From NCBI GenBank assembly GCA_029263475.1, contig JAJCXK010000087.1, forward strand, positions 30,011 through 94,010: 64,000 bases of DNA, given 5' to 3'. The notes beneath the pieces were generated by a model. That model was given only the letters and a program-made list of their open reading frames with translations, was not told the DNA's origin and did not search any database. Below are positions 40,784-51,163 of the stretch, in pieces; within the stretch, counting starts at the first letter, position 1, and each line of letters starts with the position of its first letter. A program made the position numbers and the translations under genes. Source of the stretch: Candidatus Nitrosopumilus sp. GTDB lineage: Archaea > Thermoproteota > Nitrososphaeria > Nitrososphaerales > Nitrosopumilaceae.

Positions 40784-41575
40784 TTAGACTTTTTTGAGAA
40801 ATTTATACAAATAGTAAACTGCCAGTCCACCAAAAATAATGGTAATAATTGTCAATGGAATAAACATGTCAGATGTGGAATTCATCACATCACTAGATAT
40901 GAGTGACGTGTCAATAATTTCCAAAGTCTCCTGTTTGAAATCTTTAGAACCCGCATGCTTCATTGCAGATTCAGATTCAATCATTGGTGCAGATATAGAT
41001 GATGCAGATTCATCAGAAAAGTATTTTGATGAATCGTCATCCACCCCAGGTTTTTCAGCAATCATAGATTCCACAGCGAGATTATCATCAGATGTAATTT
41101 GTTTGTCTTGAGGCATTTGAGATAATGAAAGCAATCCAGAAACACCAGTTGCGATTCCCAGACATGCAACTTTGTAAATATGTCTAAAAGAACGAGCAAG
41201 CGATTTACTTTCTTTGGTTTTTTCGGAGAGTGTAGGAGGGACAATCACAAGGCTAAACTTTAACGCAGTGTAAATTTTCATGTCTTGTGATTTTGAATTT
41301 TTCTTAATCTTTGAGATTTTGACAACATCAAGGGATTGTAATTTGTCCAGATGATACTTTACAAGTTGAAGAGAAATGTTACTTTTTTGGGCAATCTGTG
41401 TTGCAGATAGTTCATCATTGAAGAGTAATTGGAGAATTTTACGACTGGAATCATTGGTAAATATCTCACCAAAAGACTTTATTTTTTCATCATCAGTGGC
41501 AAGAATTTTAAAATTTTCAGTCAAATTACCGTTAAAAAACAGCCTAGAAATATTAGAGTTTATCATGTACATCAA
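40784..41575 (-). CDS. Winged-helix regulator with C-terminal transmembrane anchor
   Basis: NDSSRKILQLLFNDELSATQIAQKSNISLQLVKYHLDKLQSLDVVKI, then hydrophobic FIPLTIITIIFGGLAVYYLYKFLKKV at C terminus. Confidence 0.85.
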   Translation of the reverse strand: MMYMINSNISRLFFNGNLTENFKILATDDEKIKSFGEIFTNDSSRKILQLLFNDELSATQIAQKSNISLQLVKYHLDKLQSLDVVKISKIKKNSKSQDMKIYTALKFSLVIVPPTLSEKTKESKSLARSFRHIYKVACLGIATGVSGLLSLSQMPQDKQITSDDNLAVESMIAEKPGVDDDSSKYFSDESASSISAPMIESESAMKHAGSKDFKQETLEIIDTSLISSDVMNSTSDMFIPLTIITIIFGGLAVYYLYKFLKKV

Positions 41576-41701
41576 GCATATGTAAATGGATTGGTAAAAA
41601 TTGAGTTTTACTAAACCTTTTATCTCAAACTAATGAATTACAGATATCAAAAATGAAAGTTTTCAAAAAAGGCAATTACAAGATAAAATGAAGAGAGAGA
41701 A

Positions 41702-43927
41702 ATGAGTACAAGAATTATAATTCCAATCATCATAGCCATTTCAGTAATAGCTACAGCCGGAATAATGTATTCCGTCGATTTTAAACAGGAACAACAAGTA
41801 TCACAAGTTTCTGAGCCAGAAATAGTATATGTAGAAAAATCAACAACACAATACTTTGAAGGCACAAATAATGTTAAAAAAATAGAATCACATGAAGAGC
41901 TGAAAAATATTCTTGATGAATCTGCGTTATTCACAGGGAATTACTATGATGATCGAATGTTTAGGTCCAGCATGGTAGTAGTAGATGAGGCAGTAATGTT
42001 TGACAGTGCAGAGTCTTCCGGATCTACCTCACCATCGCTTGCACCAGCACCTTCAAGCACAGCATCTAAAACAGAATCTGAAGGTTCAGATTATTCAACC
42101 ACAAATGTGCAGGTTGAAAATGTAGATGAGCCAGACTATCTCAAAAATGATTCAAAATACGTCTACATGGTATCTAAAAACACACTTTCAATAATTGACG
42201 CATATCCGGCAGATTCTGCAAAATTAATTCTCAAAATTGCATTAGATGTGGAATCACAATACATTCAGAACATGTTTCTAAATGACGACAGGCTGGTCAT
42301 ATTTTACAATGGACAAAGTGATGAAGAGATCATCCCACAGTATGAATTTATGCCCAGAAGATCTTACAGCTCAGTCACACATGCACTGATTGTGGATGTA
42401 TCAGACAAAGAAAATCCGATAATTCTCAAGGATTACTCCATAGACGGTAACTTTAGAGACGCACGAATGATTGGGGATTATGCATACTTTGTAACTAACA
42501 GTAATGTTGACTATCAATATCCAAGACTTCCGTCAATAATGGAGGATTCAGTCAAAATCATGACTCCCAATGCATTCTACTTTGACAACATAGAGCAGTT
42601 TTCAAACTTTAACACGTTAACCGCAATTGATATTTTTGGAGATAAGATAAATTCCGAAACATTTCTCATGGGATATTCAGGAACGTTCTATGTATCAAAA
42701 GACAATTTTTACTTGACATATCAGCAAAACTCACCATTTGGATTTTATGAAAACTCATCACGGGACAGATTCTTTGACGTCGTGATTCCACTGTTGCCAG
42801 ACACCCTTCAAGATGAAATCCGGGTGATTCAAGATGATTCTTCAATTAACGCATCTGCACAATGGATAAAGATCTCAGACCTATTGCAAAAATCATACAA
42901 TGCAATGGACAAAAAGGACAAGGAGCAACTGTTTGAAAAAATTAGAGAATCGTTAAATGAGTATGACGTAAGAATACAAGAAGACAGCAGAAAAACAATT
43001 ATTCATAAAATATCAATTGACGAAGACAAAATTGAGTATGTTGCCAAAGGTTCAGTTCCAGGCAGATTACTTAATCAATTCTCCATGGATGAGAGCGGAG
43101 ACAGATTCAGAGTTGCGACAACCACAGAGATCTACACACAATACGAAGGAACTATCCGCTCAAATGCGGTTTATGTTTTAGATGAGCATCTAAACAGAGT
43201 AGGAGAACTAGAAGAAATTGCACCTGAGGAGAGTATCTTTTCTGCAAGGTTCATGGGGGACAGACTGTATTTGGTAACATTCCAGCAAATAGATCCATTC
43301 TTTGTGATTGATCTGTCATCAGATGTTCCCAAGATTCTAGGGGAGTTAAAAATTCCAGGATTTTCAAATTATTTGCATCCATATGATGAAGAACATGTCA
43401 TAGGAGTCGGCAGAGATACTAAAGAAATTGAAAATGGCAGAGTGCAACAATTAGGAATCAAGATTGCGTTATTCAACATTACAGATGTCAACAATCCCAG
43501 GGTTGCAGATGAGGTAATCATAGGAGACAGATCCACCCAGTCAGAGGCACTGTACAATCACAAGTCATTTTTCTTTGATAAAACAAGCGGAATATTGTCA
43601 ATTCCAATAAGCGGCGATATTGAGAGTTTGGATACCAGTTCGAAAAAGTTTGCTCCAGAATATGTACGTTGGAGCGGATTCTACGTATACTATGTGGATA
43701 AGTCAGGAGGATTTGAAAGTAAAGGGACAATCACCCATGCAGATGAAGATTCACGATACTATGGAATGAGCAACGCTAGAACATTCTATATCGAAGATGT
43801 ATTGTATACGGCATCTCAGGATTATCTGAAAATGAATTCCATGTTAGATTTGGAAGAAATCAATTCAATTCAGCTTGAAAACACGGGGAAGTTTATCAAC
43901 TATTTTGAAGAAGACATCCTACGTTAA
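41702..43927 (+). CDS. Secreted/membrane-anchored beta-propeller protein
   Basis: N-terminal hydrophobic anchor; VENVDEPDYLKNDSKYVYMVSKNTLSIIDAYP; repeated DRLYLVTF.../LYT-type blades. Confidence 0.85.
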   Translation: MSTRIIIPIIIAISVIATAGIMYSVDFKQEQQVSQVSEPEIVYVEKSTTQYFEGTNNVKKIESHEELKNILDESALFTGNYYDDRMFRSSMVVVDEAVMFDSAESSGSTSPSLAPAPSSTASKTESEGSDYSTTNVQVENVDEPDYLKNDSKYVYMVSKNTLSIIDAYPADSAKLILKIALDVESQYIQNMFLNDDRLVIFYNGQSDEEIIPQYEFMPRRSYSSVTHALIVDVSDKENPIILKDYSIDGNFRDARMIGDYAYFVTNSNVDYQYPRLPSIMEDSVKIMTPNAFYFDNIEQFSNFNTLTAIDIFGDKINSETFLMGYSGTFYVSKDNFYLTYQQNSPFGFYENSSRDRFFDVVIPLLPDTLQDEIRVIQDDSSINASAQWIKISDLLQKSYNAMDKKDKEQLFEKIRESLNEYDVRIQEDSRKTIIHKISIDEDKIEYVAKGSVPGRLLNQFSMDESGDRFRVATTTEIYTQYEGTIRSNAVYVLDEHLNRVGELEEIAPEESIFSARFMGDRLYLVTFQQIDPFFVIDLSSDVPKILGELKIPGFSNYLHPYDEEHVIGVGRDTKEIENGRVQQLGIKIALFNITDVNNPRVADEVIIGDRSTQSEALYNHKSFFFDKTSGILSIPISGDIESLDTSSKKFAPEYVRWSGFYVYYVDKSGGFESKGTITHADEDSRYYGMSNARTFYIEDVLYTASQDYLKMNSMLDLEEINSIQLENTGKFINYFEEDILR

Positions 43928-43928
43928 A

Positions 43929-44585
43929 TTACACCAAATGTACAATAGTTGAAACGCCTCGTTTGTCATATTCCACATCATTTTCAACTTCACAAACTGT
44001 CACAGTAAACGAAATCACATCTCTAGGTTTTGCATTCTCCGCATGTAGTTTTAGATGGATATCCATTGTTTCAAATTCCTGAGTGGGTAAGTTGCTTTCA
44101 TCCACATATGCCTTACAAGTAGACTCCATTCTAAATCGGTCATCCTTAAAATGAAACCCAAGCTTCATTTTTCTACCCTTTCTCCCATGTCCTTTTACAT
44201 TTATGTCAATAATGCCAGGATGGGTTTCAGTGTATCCAGACTTGTGATTTACAAAGACCCCAATCTCAAGAGGCTTGCCAGCAGTTGATTCGGCCATCTT
44301 TTGAATACCGTCATTCATTACGACATCAACTGCCTTGATGGATTGAGCAACTTTTGCAATCCACTCATTTGTTCTAGTAATGGTAGCACGAATTCCTGAA
44401 CGTCTACGGTTGTCTTCATCTTCTGGCAATTTGTAATAATCAACCCAGGCCTCGTAATCATGAGATATGTCTTCGATAAAGTCGATGCAGGTTCGCTGAT
44501 ACTCGTTTACGTTGTCAGTCCTTTCGGATTCATCATCAGATCTCATCCCGTCATAGTCCATAGGCATTGCCATACTCTGAACCAC
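43929..44585 (-). CDS. Hypothetical protein
   Basis: 218-aa ORF in an otherwise unoccupied region. Confidence 0.7.
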   Translation of the reverse strand: MVQSMAMPMDYDGMRSDDESERTDNVNEYQRTCIDFIEDISHDYEAWVDYYKLPEDEDNRRRSGIRATITRTNEWIAKVAQSIKAVDVVMNDGIQKMAESTAGKPLEIGVFVNHKSGYTETHPGIIDINVKGHGRKGRKMKLGFHFKDDRFRMESTCKAYVDESNLPTQEFETMDIHLKLHAENAKPRDVISFTVTVCEVENDVEYDKRGVSTIVHLV

Positions 44586-44621
44586 TCAGAGGTCTAAAAA
44601 AACCAATCTTGACAAAAATTA

Positions 44622-45134
44622 ATGGTTATAATAGGAATTATTCATGATAGCAACATGATATTTTCAGAATTAGTTTGCGACCTGCAGGATCAGCTAAAAA
44701 AAGATCTGGCACAGATAAGATTTCTTTTGAAAAAGGAACCAGGAATCGGATATGCGAGGATTGTGGAGATTGGCAAAGAAGTGGGTAAGAGATACAACAT
44801 AAAATTAATCGTAAACTTTCCAAAAGCAGGCAGAATAGAGGATTTTGAGATGTATGGGAAAAGAGATCTTAGTTTGATCGTTGACTATGACCGAAAAAGA
44901 TTCCCCATAGATAGAGAAATAATCAAAGAGAAAGCCAGAGAGATACTCGGAGATATAAAAACTGAAGACGCATACATGTATGAAAATAAGGAAGGAGTCA
45001 GAGTATTTACAGACAATTGGAAGATAGACATCCTGCCTCATTCAGTACACATTTGGACTGAATTTGACGATAATGTGACAGCATTTTGCAACTGGCTAAT
45101 GGAAAATGCATATCAGATGAAAAAGATCAAGTGA
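44622..45134 (+). CDS. Hypothetical protein
   Basis: 170-aa ORF. Confidence 0.7.
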   Translation: MVIIGIIHDSNMIFSELVCDLQDQLKKDLAQIRFLLKKEPGIGYARIVEIGKEVGKRYNIKLIVNFPKAGRIEDFEMYGKRDLSLIVDYDRKRFPIDREIIKEKAREILGDIKTEDAYMYENKEGVRVFTDNWKIDILPHSVHIWTEFDDNVTAFCNWLMENAYQMKKIK

Positions 45135-45139
45135 TTTGG

Positions 45140-45502
45140 TTACTCTATGCTCTCAAGCTCTTCACGTAGCTGCAGAGCTTCAGTGTTTTTTGGTTCAAGA
45201 GTGATTATGCGCGTACAGCAATCAATGGCTTCATTTTTTTGTTGCAAAGCCAGATGCACATTTGTCTTCAAAGTAAGCAATTCAACATCATTTTTGTTTA
45301 ATTGAAAAGCCTTTTCAAAATATGGAAGTGCCCTCTTTGCATCATCTACGATAAAATAAACACTGCCCATGATAAACATAAAATCAGCATCATCAGAATA
45401 TTCAGATTCTAAATTCCTTCCAAACGCTACGGCCTCATCATATTCACCATCTCTAAGCAATTTTTTAAGATGACGTTTTGGTTTTTTGAAGAGACCTACC
45501 AT
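45140..45502 (-). CDS. TPR-repeat protein
   Basis: DDAKRALPYFEKAFQLNKNDVELLTLKTNVHLALQQKNEAIDCCTRIITLEPKN. Confidence 0.8.
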   Translation of the reverse strand: MVGLFKKPKRHLKKLLRDGEYDEAVAFGRNLESEYSDDADFMFIMGSVYFIVDDAKRALPYFEKAFQLNKNDVELLTLKTNVHLALQQKNEAIDCCTRIITLEPKNTEALQLREELESIE

Positions 45503-45562
45503 TTTCTTATCTGATAGTCAGGAATAAACCAATAATTTGAATGTAGAACAGGTGAACTTGAC

Positions 45563-47077
45563 TTATTGATACCAAGCTTCAGGTTCTGAACCAGATGAAC
45601 TTGAGCTTTGAGTAGCTTGAGGAACTTTCATTATTCCCTCCTTTATCAAAAACTGAATACCCTGTACAAAGGAATCATCATCTATTGAACCATCAGCCCA
45701 CCATCCGGCATTGGTCTTTATCCAGTCAGGAATACCGCCACCAGTATTGCTACCAGATCCCTGAGTGGTCTGTGGAATCTTCAGGATTCTCTCCTTTATC
45801 AAAAACTGAATACCCTGTACAAAGGAATCATCATCTATTGAACCATCAGCCCACCATCCGGCATTGGTCTTTATCCAGTCAGGAATAGACTGGGAAGAGG
45901 CATCATCTGCAGAATATATTAGAATTGGGATTTCCAGATAGTCCGAAGCTCCTGATGGAACAACACCGTCAGGAGCTAATCCATAAATCCATAGAACATA
46001 GTTAGGATATCCAGGATCTTCCTTGACTATCATATCAATGATGGCTTGACCTGATGGAGAATAAAGAAAATTGCGACCTTCTTCGTCTGCAATTGAGCGA
46101 ATAGGAGGTAATGTGAACTTGTCATCCACAACTAAAATGTCAAACTGGACTTGGTTCAAAAATTCAGTATCATCATATTTGCTGATAAATTTGATGAGCC
46201 ACTGCATCTCACAGCCTTCTACAGGATCTTCAGGACCGTAAAATATGTGGATTTGATAATCAAAGTTGCTAGTAGGTTTCTTTATGCTAGCTTCTTTTTC
46301 AAAATTTGTATCACAACCAGCGGCTGCAAACTCATCAACGGTAGAAACAATATCAGAAAAAGGACTCTCTTGGACATTTTCCCTATAGTCTAATAATTTA
46401 AAATCATACTCAGTAGGAGGAATTCCTTCTGAGACATGGGTATAAGTACGAGCTTTTATCGGAAATGGGAAATCATCAACAATCCAAACCTTGTTCACAG
46501 TTCCACCTGTATTCCACCCCACCTGAACAGTTTCCCAGGTACCTGCAGGAACAGTGATTGTTTCAGATGTCATCGGAATAACTTGTTCGCCCCCAATGTT
46601 CCCAATTTTCCCCCAAGAGATGCTTTTGAATTCTTTAGGACCCTTTCCTCCAGAGCTATCATCAGATGTTGCAAATGCAGCCAACCAGGCCACAGAAGAC
46701 TTGAATGCACCACGATAGAGACCCAATTCTTCACTTCCGCCAGTGGGTTCTGCGGCAATTTTTCCCAACAGCAGTTCACCTACAACGCGTTTGTTTCCAT
46801 CATACACTACGACTTCAGTCACCCATTGACGTTCACTTCCGATCTGCCTGTCACCTTTAATCCACATATCCAATTCAAAGTTAGAGCATTCCTTGTAATC
46901 TACATGACACATCGAATAAGAAAAGAAGTCACCCTGTTTGAGGCCTTCACCAGAATGCCACGTTCCTTCAACGTCCACACCACCAGATTGAAACGGAGCA
47001 GCAGATGCAGAAGAGATTAACGATGAACCCAGAAATAAGACAGCGATGACAGGTAATATCAGAAATATTTTATTCAA
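45563..47077 (-). CDS. Secreted protein with two C-terminal IPDWIKTNAGWWADGSIDDDSFVQGIQFLIKE repeats
   Basis: Signal peptide MNKIFLILPVIAVLFLGSSLISSASA; two identical 'WIKTNAGWWADG' modules. Confidence 0.88.
   Translation of the reverse strand: MNKIFLILPVIAVLFLGSSLISSASAAPFQSGGVDVEGTWHSGEGLKQGDFFSYSMCHVDYKECSNFELDMWIKGDRQIGSERQWVTEVVVYDGNKRVVGELLLGKIAAEPTGGSEELGLYRGAFKSSVAWLAAFATSDDSSGGKGPKEFKSISWGKIGNIGGEQVIPMTSETITVPAGTWETVQVGWNTGGTVNKVWIVDDFPFPIKARTYTHVSEGIPPTEYDFKLLDYRENVQESPFSDIVSTVDEFAAAGCDTNFEKEASIKKPTSNFDYQIHIFYGPEDPVEGCEMQWLIKFISKYDDTEFLNQVQFDILVVDDKFTLPPIRSIADEEGRNFLYSPSGQAIIDMIVKEDPGYPNYVLWIYGLAPDGVVPSGASDYLEIPILIYSADDASSQSIPDWIKTNAGWWADGSIDDDSFVQGIQFLIKERILKIPQTTQGSGSNTGGGIPDWIKTNAGWWADGSIDDDSFVQGIQFLIKEGIMKVPQATQSSSSSGSEPEAWYQ
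45638..45734. repeat. 97-bp perfect direct repeat, copy 1
   Basis: Identical to 45791..45887 by eye; offset 153 bp. Confidence 0.93.
45791..45887. repeat. 97-bp perfect direct repeat, copy 2
   Basis: Identical to 45638..45734. Confidence 0.93.
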
Positions 47078-47141
47078 ATCTATGAAAAATTAGCAAAACG
47101 GATAGTTAAACCTTATTCAGAATCCTAAAAACGAGTAAAAT

Positions 47142-47369
47142 ATGCCAGAATATGTCATTCAAATAAGCAAATATAGAGGAATGTTCACACAAATTCCAGA
47201 AATGTGCGAATGCTCAAAAGTTCACTTGTTTGAAGTGGAGTTCAAGCTTGACGGAATGACAGTAGTTCCCACTCATAAAAACTGCGGATTCGCATTAGAT
47301 GAAAAACAATCTGACAAGTTTCAAAAAGAGTTAGTTAAATCATGGGGCTTTGAGCAAGAAGATGAATAG
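47142..47369 (+). CDS. Hypothetical protein
   Basis: 75-aa ORF in an intergenic gap. Confidence 0.6.
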   Translation: MPEYVIQISKYRGMFTQIPEMCECSKVHLFEVEFKLDGMTVVPTHKNCGFALDEKQSDKFQKELVKSWGFEQEDE

Positions 47370-47411
47370 TTAAAAAATAAAAATAGGTTTTAAGTTACTA
47401 TCGAATTAATC

Positions 47412-47552
47412 TTATCGACCAGTAGCTTCTTTGCAAACAGCTGTTGTGCACTGACAGTCATTACTACAGATACAATGACCTTGCATTGCACAATCGCATT
47501 CATAATCTGGATCGCCACTAGCGGCTTCGCATCCACATGCTTGATCTACCAT
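47412..47552 (-). CDS. 46-aa Cys-rich metallothionein-like protein, absent from the ORF track
   Basis: Reverse translation MVDQACGCEAASGDPDYECDCAMQGHCICSNDCQCTTAVCKEATGR*; nine Cys, four C-x-C pairs. Confidence 0.8.
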   Translation of the reverse strand: MVDQACGCEAASGDPDYECDCAMQGHCICSNDCQCTTAVCKEATGR

Positions 47553-47614
47553 GATAGATCAATGATAGTACTTATTTTAAAAGGTTAGTACATGGGGATG
47601 AAATATTACGCATT

Positions 47615-48490
47615 TTAGATAATCTCAAGCAGATCATTACATGATTTTTGAACAAGTTCTGATTGTTGTTGAAGAAGAATCTCATCAGCCTCAACATCAA
47701 AAGCAACTTTTAGAATGTGAATAATATCCTGTTTTTTATTTAGTGAATCCTTGACTTTGATAAAATTTTCTTTGTTCAAATAGCCCAAATAGAAATAGCA
47801 GTCTGAGAGCATTGAATTTTTTACAAAGAAATCATACTTTTGCAGAATTATTGCCGAATGATTATTTTTTTCAACCAAATCAGAGAAACCGATTGTTGAT
47901 TTCAGCATACGCTCAAGCAATGTAGGAGTAGCGCGTTCAATTCCAACAGTTTGTGTGACAATAGAAAGATGTTCATTAATCTGACTTTTCTCCAATCTTC
48001 GAAGGGAGTCAAGCGCGTGAGATGGACTGGACCTTTGATGGTTGATAGAAGATATAGCATCAGACAGATAATACGTTGCACATTTTTGCCAACAGGATGC
48101 AAATACGTCAGAAGTCAAAAGAGATTCTTTTGTTTTTTGACAACAAAACATGGACTCTATTAGGCAATTCTTTGCAAAGTCAGAATAGAGAGAAGCGTGT
48201 TTTTTACGAATTTTAGAGAGAAATATTTGTAGATCCCAGGATTCGTCGCGTATAATTTGCAAATTATCATACTGCAGAAGTTTGTTCGATCTAGTTTCAG
48301 ATAACGATGCATGATGAATCATTACCAGATCGTTATCAAATTGGATGATTTTTTCTTGTTCTGATTTTTCATCAAAGACAACAACATCATAACCGCAAGA
48401 GTCGAAATGAAGATTGGCAGCCCTGCACCCCCCCAATCCAATTGGAAAACCACCCAGATTATTCTCTTCAACGAATTTTTTAACATCCAT
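47615..48490 (-). CDS. Hypothetical protein
   Basis: 291-aa ORF, N-terminal GGFPIGLGGCRAANLHFDSCGYDVVVFDEK. Confidence 0.75.
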   Translation of the reverse strand: MDVKKFVEENNLGGFPIGLGGCRAANLHFDSCGYDVVVFDEKSEQEKIIQFDNDLVMIHHASLSETRSNKLLQYDNLQIIRDESWDLQIFLSKIRKKHASLYSDFAKNCLIESMFCCQKTKESLLTSDVFASCWQKCATYYLSDAISSINHQRSSPSHALDSLRRLEKSQINEHLSIVTQTVGIERATPTLLERMLKSTIGFSDLVEKNNHSAIILQKYDFFVKNSMLSDCYFYLGYLNKENFIKVKDSLNKKQDIIHILKVAFDVEADEILLQQQSELVQKSCNDLLEII

Positions 48491-48602
48491 CGTATCTACT
48501 GCCTAAGATTTTTCTATAAATGAATTAATTCACAAAAGTTTACAAAATTACACAATGTCAAAACATTTCCTTTAAATTGAGATTTAATTGGATTGTTATC
48601 AA

Positions 48603-48680
48603 GCTCCCATAGTGTAGTCCGGTTAAGCATTTTGGCTTCTCAAGCCAAAGACTCGGGTTCAAATCCCGATGGGAGCACCA
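48603..48680 (+). tRNA. tRNA-Glu(CTC); CCA encoded
   Basis: GCTCCCA...TGGGAGC acceptor, anticodon arm TTGGC-TTCTCAA-GCCAA, T-arm CGGGTTCAAATCCCG, ACCA end. Confidence 0.94.
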
Positions 48681-48751
48681 GGATTTTGGGGATATAGTTA
48701 AGGAGTTTATTTCTGGACCCACGTGGAAATTAATTTTGAATAATTATGATC

Positions 48752-49879
48752 CTAAGTAGACATATGTCCATGTTGAAACAACCAAACTGCAATATCATCC
48801 ACGGGAATCATGGAATTTGTCAATACAACCACCCCTTGGTTTGATTCTGGATCAAACCCGATGATGCTTGCAAACCCATTGGTTGCCCCGTTATGCCAGA
48901 TGATTTTTCTTCCATCCTCATCTTGCGTGATGTGCCATGCTAGTCCAACAGACAAAAGATCATCTATTTTGTGATTTGCAGTTTGAGCTAATTCAAATGA
49001 ACTTTTCAGAGATGATTCTTTCAGGCCCATGGCATATGATAGAAATGCAAGCATGTCTTTACCTGATGATCTGATTTCACCTGCACCCACCATGTCTTCT
49101 GACAGGTTCAACTCATCAACTTGATTTCCAAATGAATGCGGTTTGGCAAACTGATCACGTTGTTTATCACATTGCTTGATGCATGTATTTTCCATTCCAA
49201 ATTTGTCTGATATTCTTGTTTTTACTAATTCTTCATAGGATTGCCCTGCTTGCAATGAGATTACGTGGCCCAGTAAGGAAACACCGATGTTGGAATATTC
49301 ATATTGTGAACCAATATCTCGATGAATCTTAACACGTGACAAATAGTTGTATATTTTCTCTCTATCATATTCCTGCATTGCATCTGAGTCAAGAATTGGA
49401 AAATCATCTGGAAATCTTGGCAATCCTGATGTATGTGTGGCCAAATCCAAAATGGTGATCTTTTTTCCGTTCTTTGATGGAGTCACAATATGTTCTGGCA
49501 GGAATTTATCAATTGGATCATCTAGACTAAGTTCTCCCTTTTCAGCCATCTCTGCTAAGATCAAAGTGGTGAAGACTTTGGTTACAGAACCAATCTCAAA
49601 AATGGTATTCTCATCAATTGGATTTTCATCTTTTGCCGTGTCTCCATAGTAGTAATAGTTAACATCCTCTCCATTAATTATTCCTACAAAAAGCGCTTGA
49701 TGCTTTCCATTTTCAACATTTTCTCGGATTACTTTTTTGACAGAATCCGTTAACTCGAACTGGTTTCCTGCATCTGGCAGTTGATGTGTGAGCATAAACT
49801 GCGCGTAGAGCAATCCCCCAACAACCATTACCGCAAATACACTTGGAATGATAATAATTATTTTCTTTTTTCTATTCAT
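48752..49879 (-). CDS. Membrane-anchored beta-lactamase-fold serine hydrolase
   Basis: GSVTKVFTTL (SxxK), YEYSNIGVSLLGH (YxN), IIWHNGATNGF (HNG). Confidence 0.9.
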   Translation of the reverse strand: MNRKKKIIIIIPSVFAVMVVGGLLYAQFMLTHQLPDAGNQFELTDSVKKVIRENVENGKHQALFVGIINGEDVNYYYYGDTAKDENPIDENTIFEIGSVTKVFTTLILAEMAEKGELSLDDPIDKFLPEHIVTPSKNGKKITILDLATHTSGLPRFPDDFPILDSDAMQEYDREKIYNYLSRVKIHRDIGSQYEYSNIGVSLLGHVISLQAGQSYEELVKTRISDKFGMENTCIKQCDKQRDQFAKPHSFGNQVDELNLSEDMVGAGEIRSSGKDMLAFLSYAMGLKESSLKSSFELAQTANHKIDDLLSVGLAWHITQDEDGRKIIWHNGATNGFASIIGFDPESNQGVVVLTNSMIPVDDIAVWLFQHGHMST

Positions 49880-50000
49880 GCAAACATCAGTTCATTTTGT
49901 ATTTTCTAATATATTCATACTAGAATAGTCTACAAACTATAACCATTATCCACGTGGAAACGTACTTTATTCAAAAAATAAAAAAACAAAAAAAGATCAT

Positions 50001-50486
50001 CTACTGTGAACTGTGTTGTTTTGCCATGTATTCTTCAGCAGATTTACGCATTTCTTCAGGAGATATGTCTTTCTTGTGGGTCGATACCATCCATGAATGT
50101 CCAAAGGGATCGATAACACTTCCGCACCTGTCACCCCAAAATGCATCCATCATCGGCATTGCTGGTTTGGCACCTACTTGTACCGCCTGATTGTAGATCT
50201 TGTCTGAATCCTCCACGTACAGGTGAATTGTAGTGGAAGTACCACCTACTGTAGTCGGGGAAGTGCAACCCATATGAGGAAATTCGTCAGACATCATTAC
50301 AAAAGAGTCGCCAATCTGAATCATGGCATGCATTGTCTTGCCGTCTGGCGTGGGCATTTGGTAAATTTCCTTTGCATCAAATGCTTTTTTGTAAAACTCT
50401 ATTGCTTCCTTGGAATTGCTTAGAACAATTGACGAAGTCACTGTGTGAAACCCATCAGGTATTGGTTTTGTCATGAACAGAAACAC
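50001..50486 (-). CDS. VOC/glyoxalase-family (PhnB-like) protein
   Basis: FHTVTSSIVLSNSKEAIEFYKKAFDAKEIYQMPTPDGKTMHAMIQIGDSFVMMSDE...FWGDRCGSVIDPFGHSWMVSTHKKDI. Confidence 0.92.
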   Translation of the reverse strand: MFLFMTKPIPDGFHTVTSSIVLSNSKEAIEFYKKAFDAKEIYQMPTPDGKTMHAMIQIGDSFVMMSDEFPHMGCTSPTTVGGTSTTIHLYVEDSDKIYNQAVQVGAKPAMPMMDAFWGDRCGSVIDPFGHSWMVSTHKKDISPEEMRKSAEEYMAKQHSSQ

Positions 50487-50578
50487 ATGACATGTGTTAA
50501 AAGATTTTTTACCAAATTGACTGTAAACTGATTATAGGGTTTTTTGACACCGAAAAAGGAGTTGAACAATATCTCAAG

Positions 50579-51097
50579 ATGGCAGAAGGATATGATGGTG
50601 CAGAACTAATCAAGGTTCTGCAAAAACATCTACCTAAAAATTCAATTGTTATGGAACTTGGAATGGGTCCTGGAAAGGATCTGGACATTCTAAAGAAATC
50701 ATATACAGTTGTTGGTTCTGATAATTCTCAAATATTCCTGGACAAGTACAAGAAGAAACACCAAGATGCAGATTTGTTGCTACTTGATGCTGTAACAATT
50801 CAAACAAATAGAAAATTTGATTGCATATACTCTAACAAAGTATTGCACCATCTAACAAAAGAAGACCTAAGAAAATCGCTTCAAAGACAAAAAGAATTGT
50901 TGAATCCAAATGGAATTACATTTCATTCATTCTGGAAAGGGAATAAAGTCGAAGAAATGAATGGTCTGCTTTTCACATATTATGAGACAGAAGACTTGAA
51001 GAAAATGGCAGAATCTGATTTTGAAATATTGGCTTTAGAAACACATACAGAAATGGAAAAAGACGATTCAATCTATGTGGTTCTGAGAACTAGGTGA
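50579..51097 (+). CDS. SAM-dependent methyltransferase
   Basis: SIVMELGMGPGKDLDIL motif I; FDCIYSNKVLHHLTKEDL; coding frame extends upstream (GFFDTEKGVEQYLK), so start may be earlier. Confidence 0.85.
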   Translation: MAEGYDGAELIKVLQKHLPKNSIVMELGMGPGKDLDILKKSYTVVGSDNSQIFLDKYKKKHQDADLLLLDAVTIQTNRKFDCIYSNKVLHHLTKEDLRKSLQRQKELLNPNGITFHSFWKGNKVEEMNGLLFTYYETEDLKKMAESDFEILALETHTEMEKDDSIYVVLRTR

Positions 51098-51163
51098 AAA
51101 TTAAGTCCCACGTAGAACAATCTGTTAGAATTATCCGATGTTGATAACTAGATGGAAAACATA

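Noticed and set aside
46436-47020. 194-aa plus-strand ORF
   Set aside because: Antisense to the well supported secreted protein 45563..47077; composition looks like a mirror frame.
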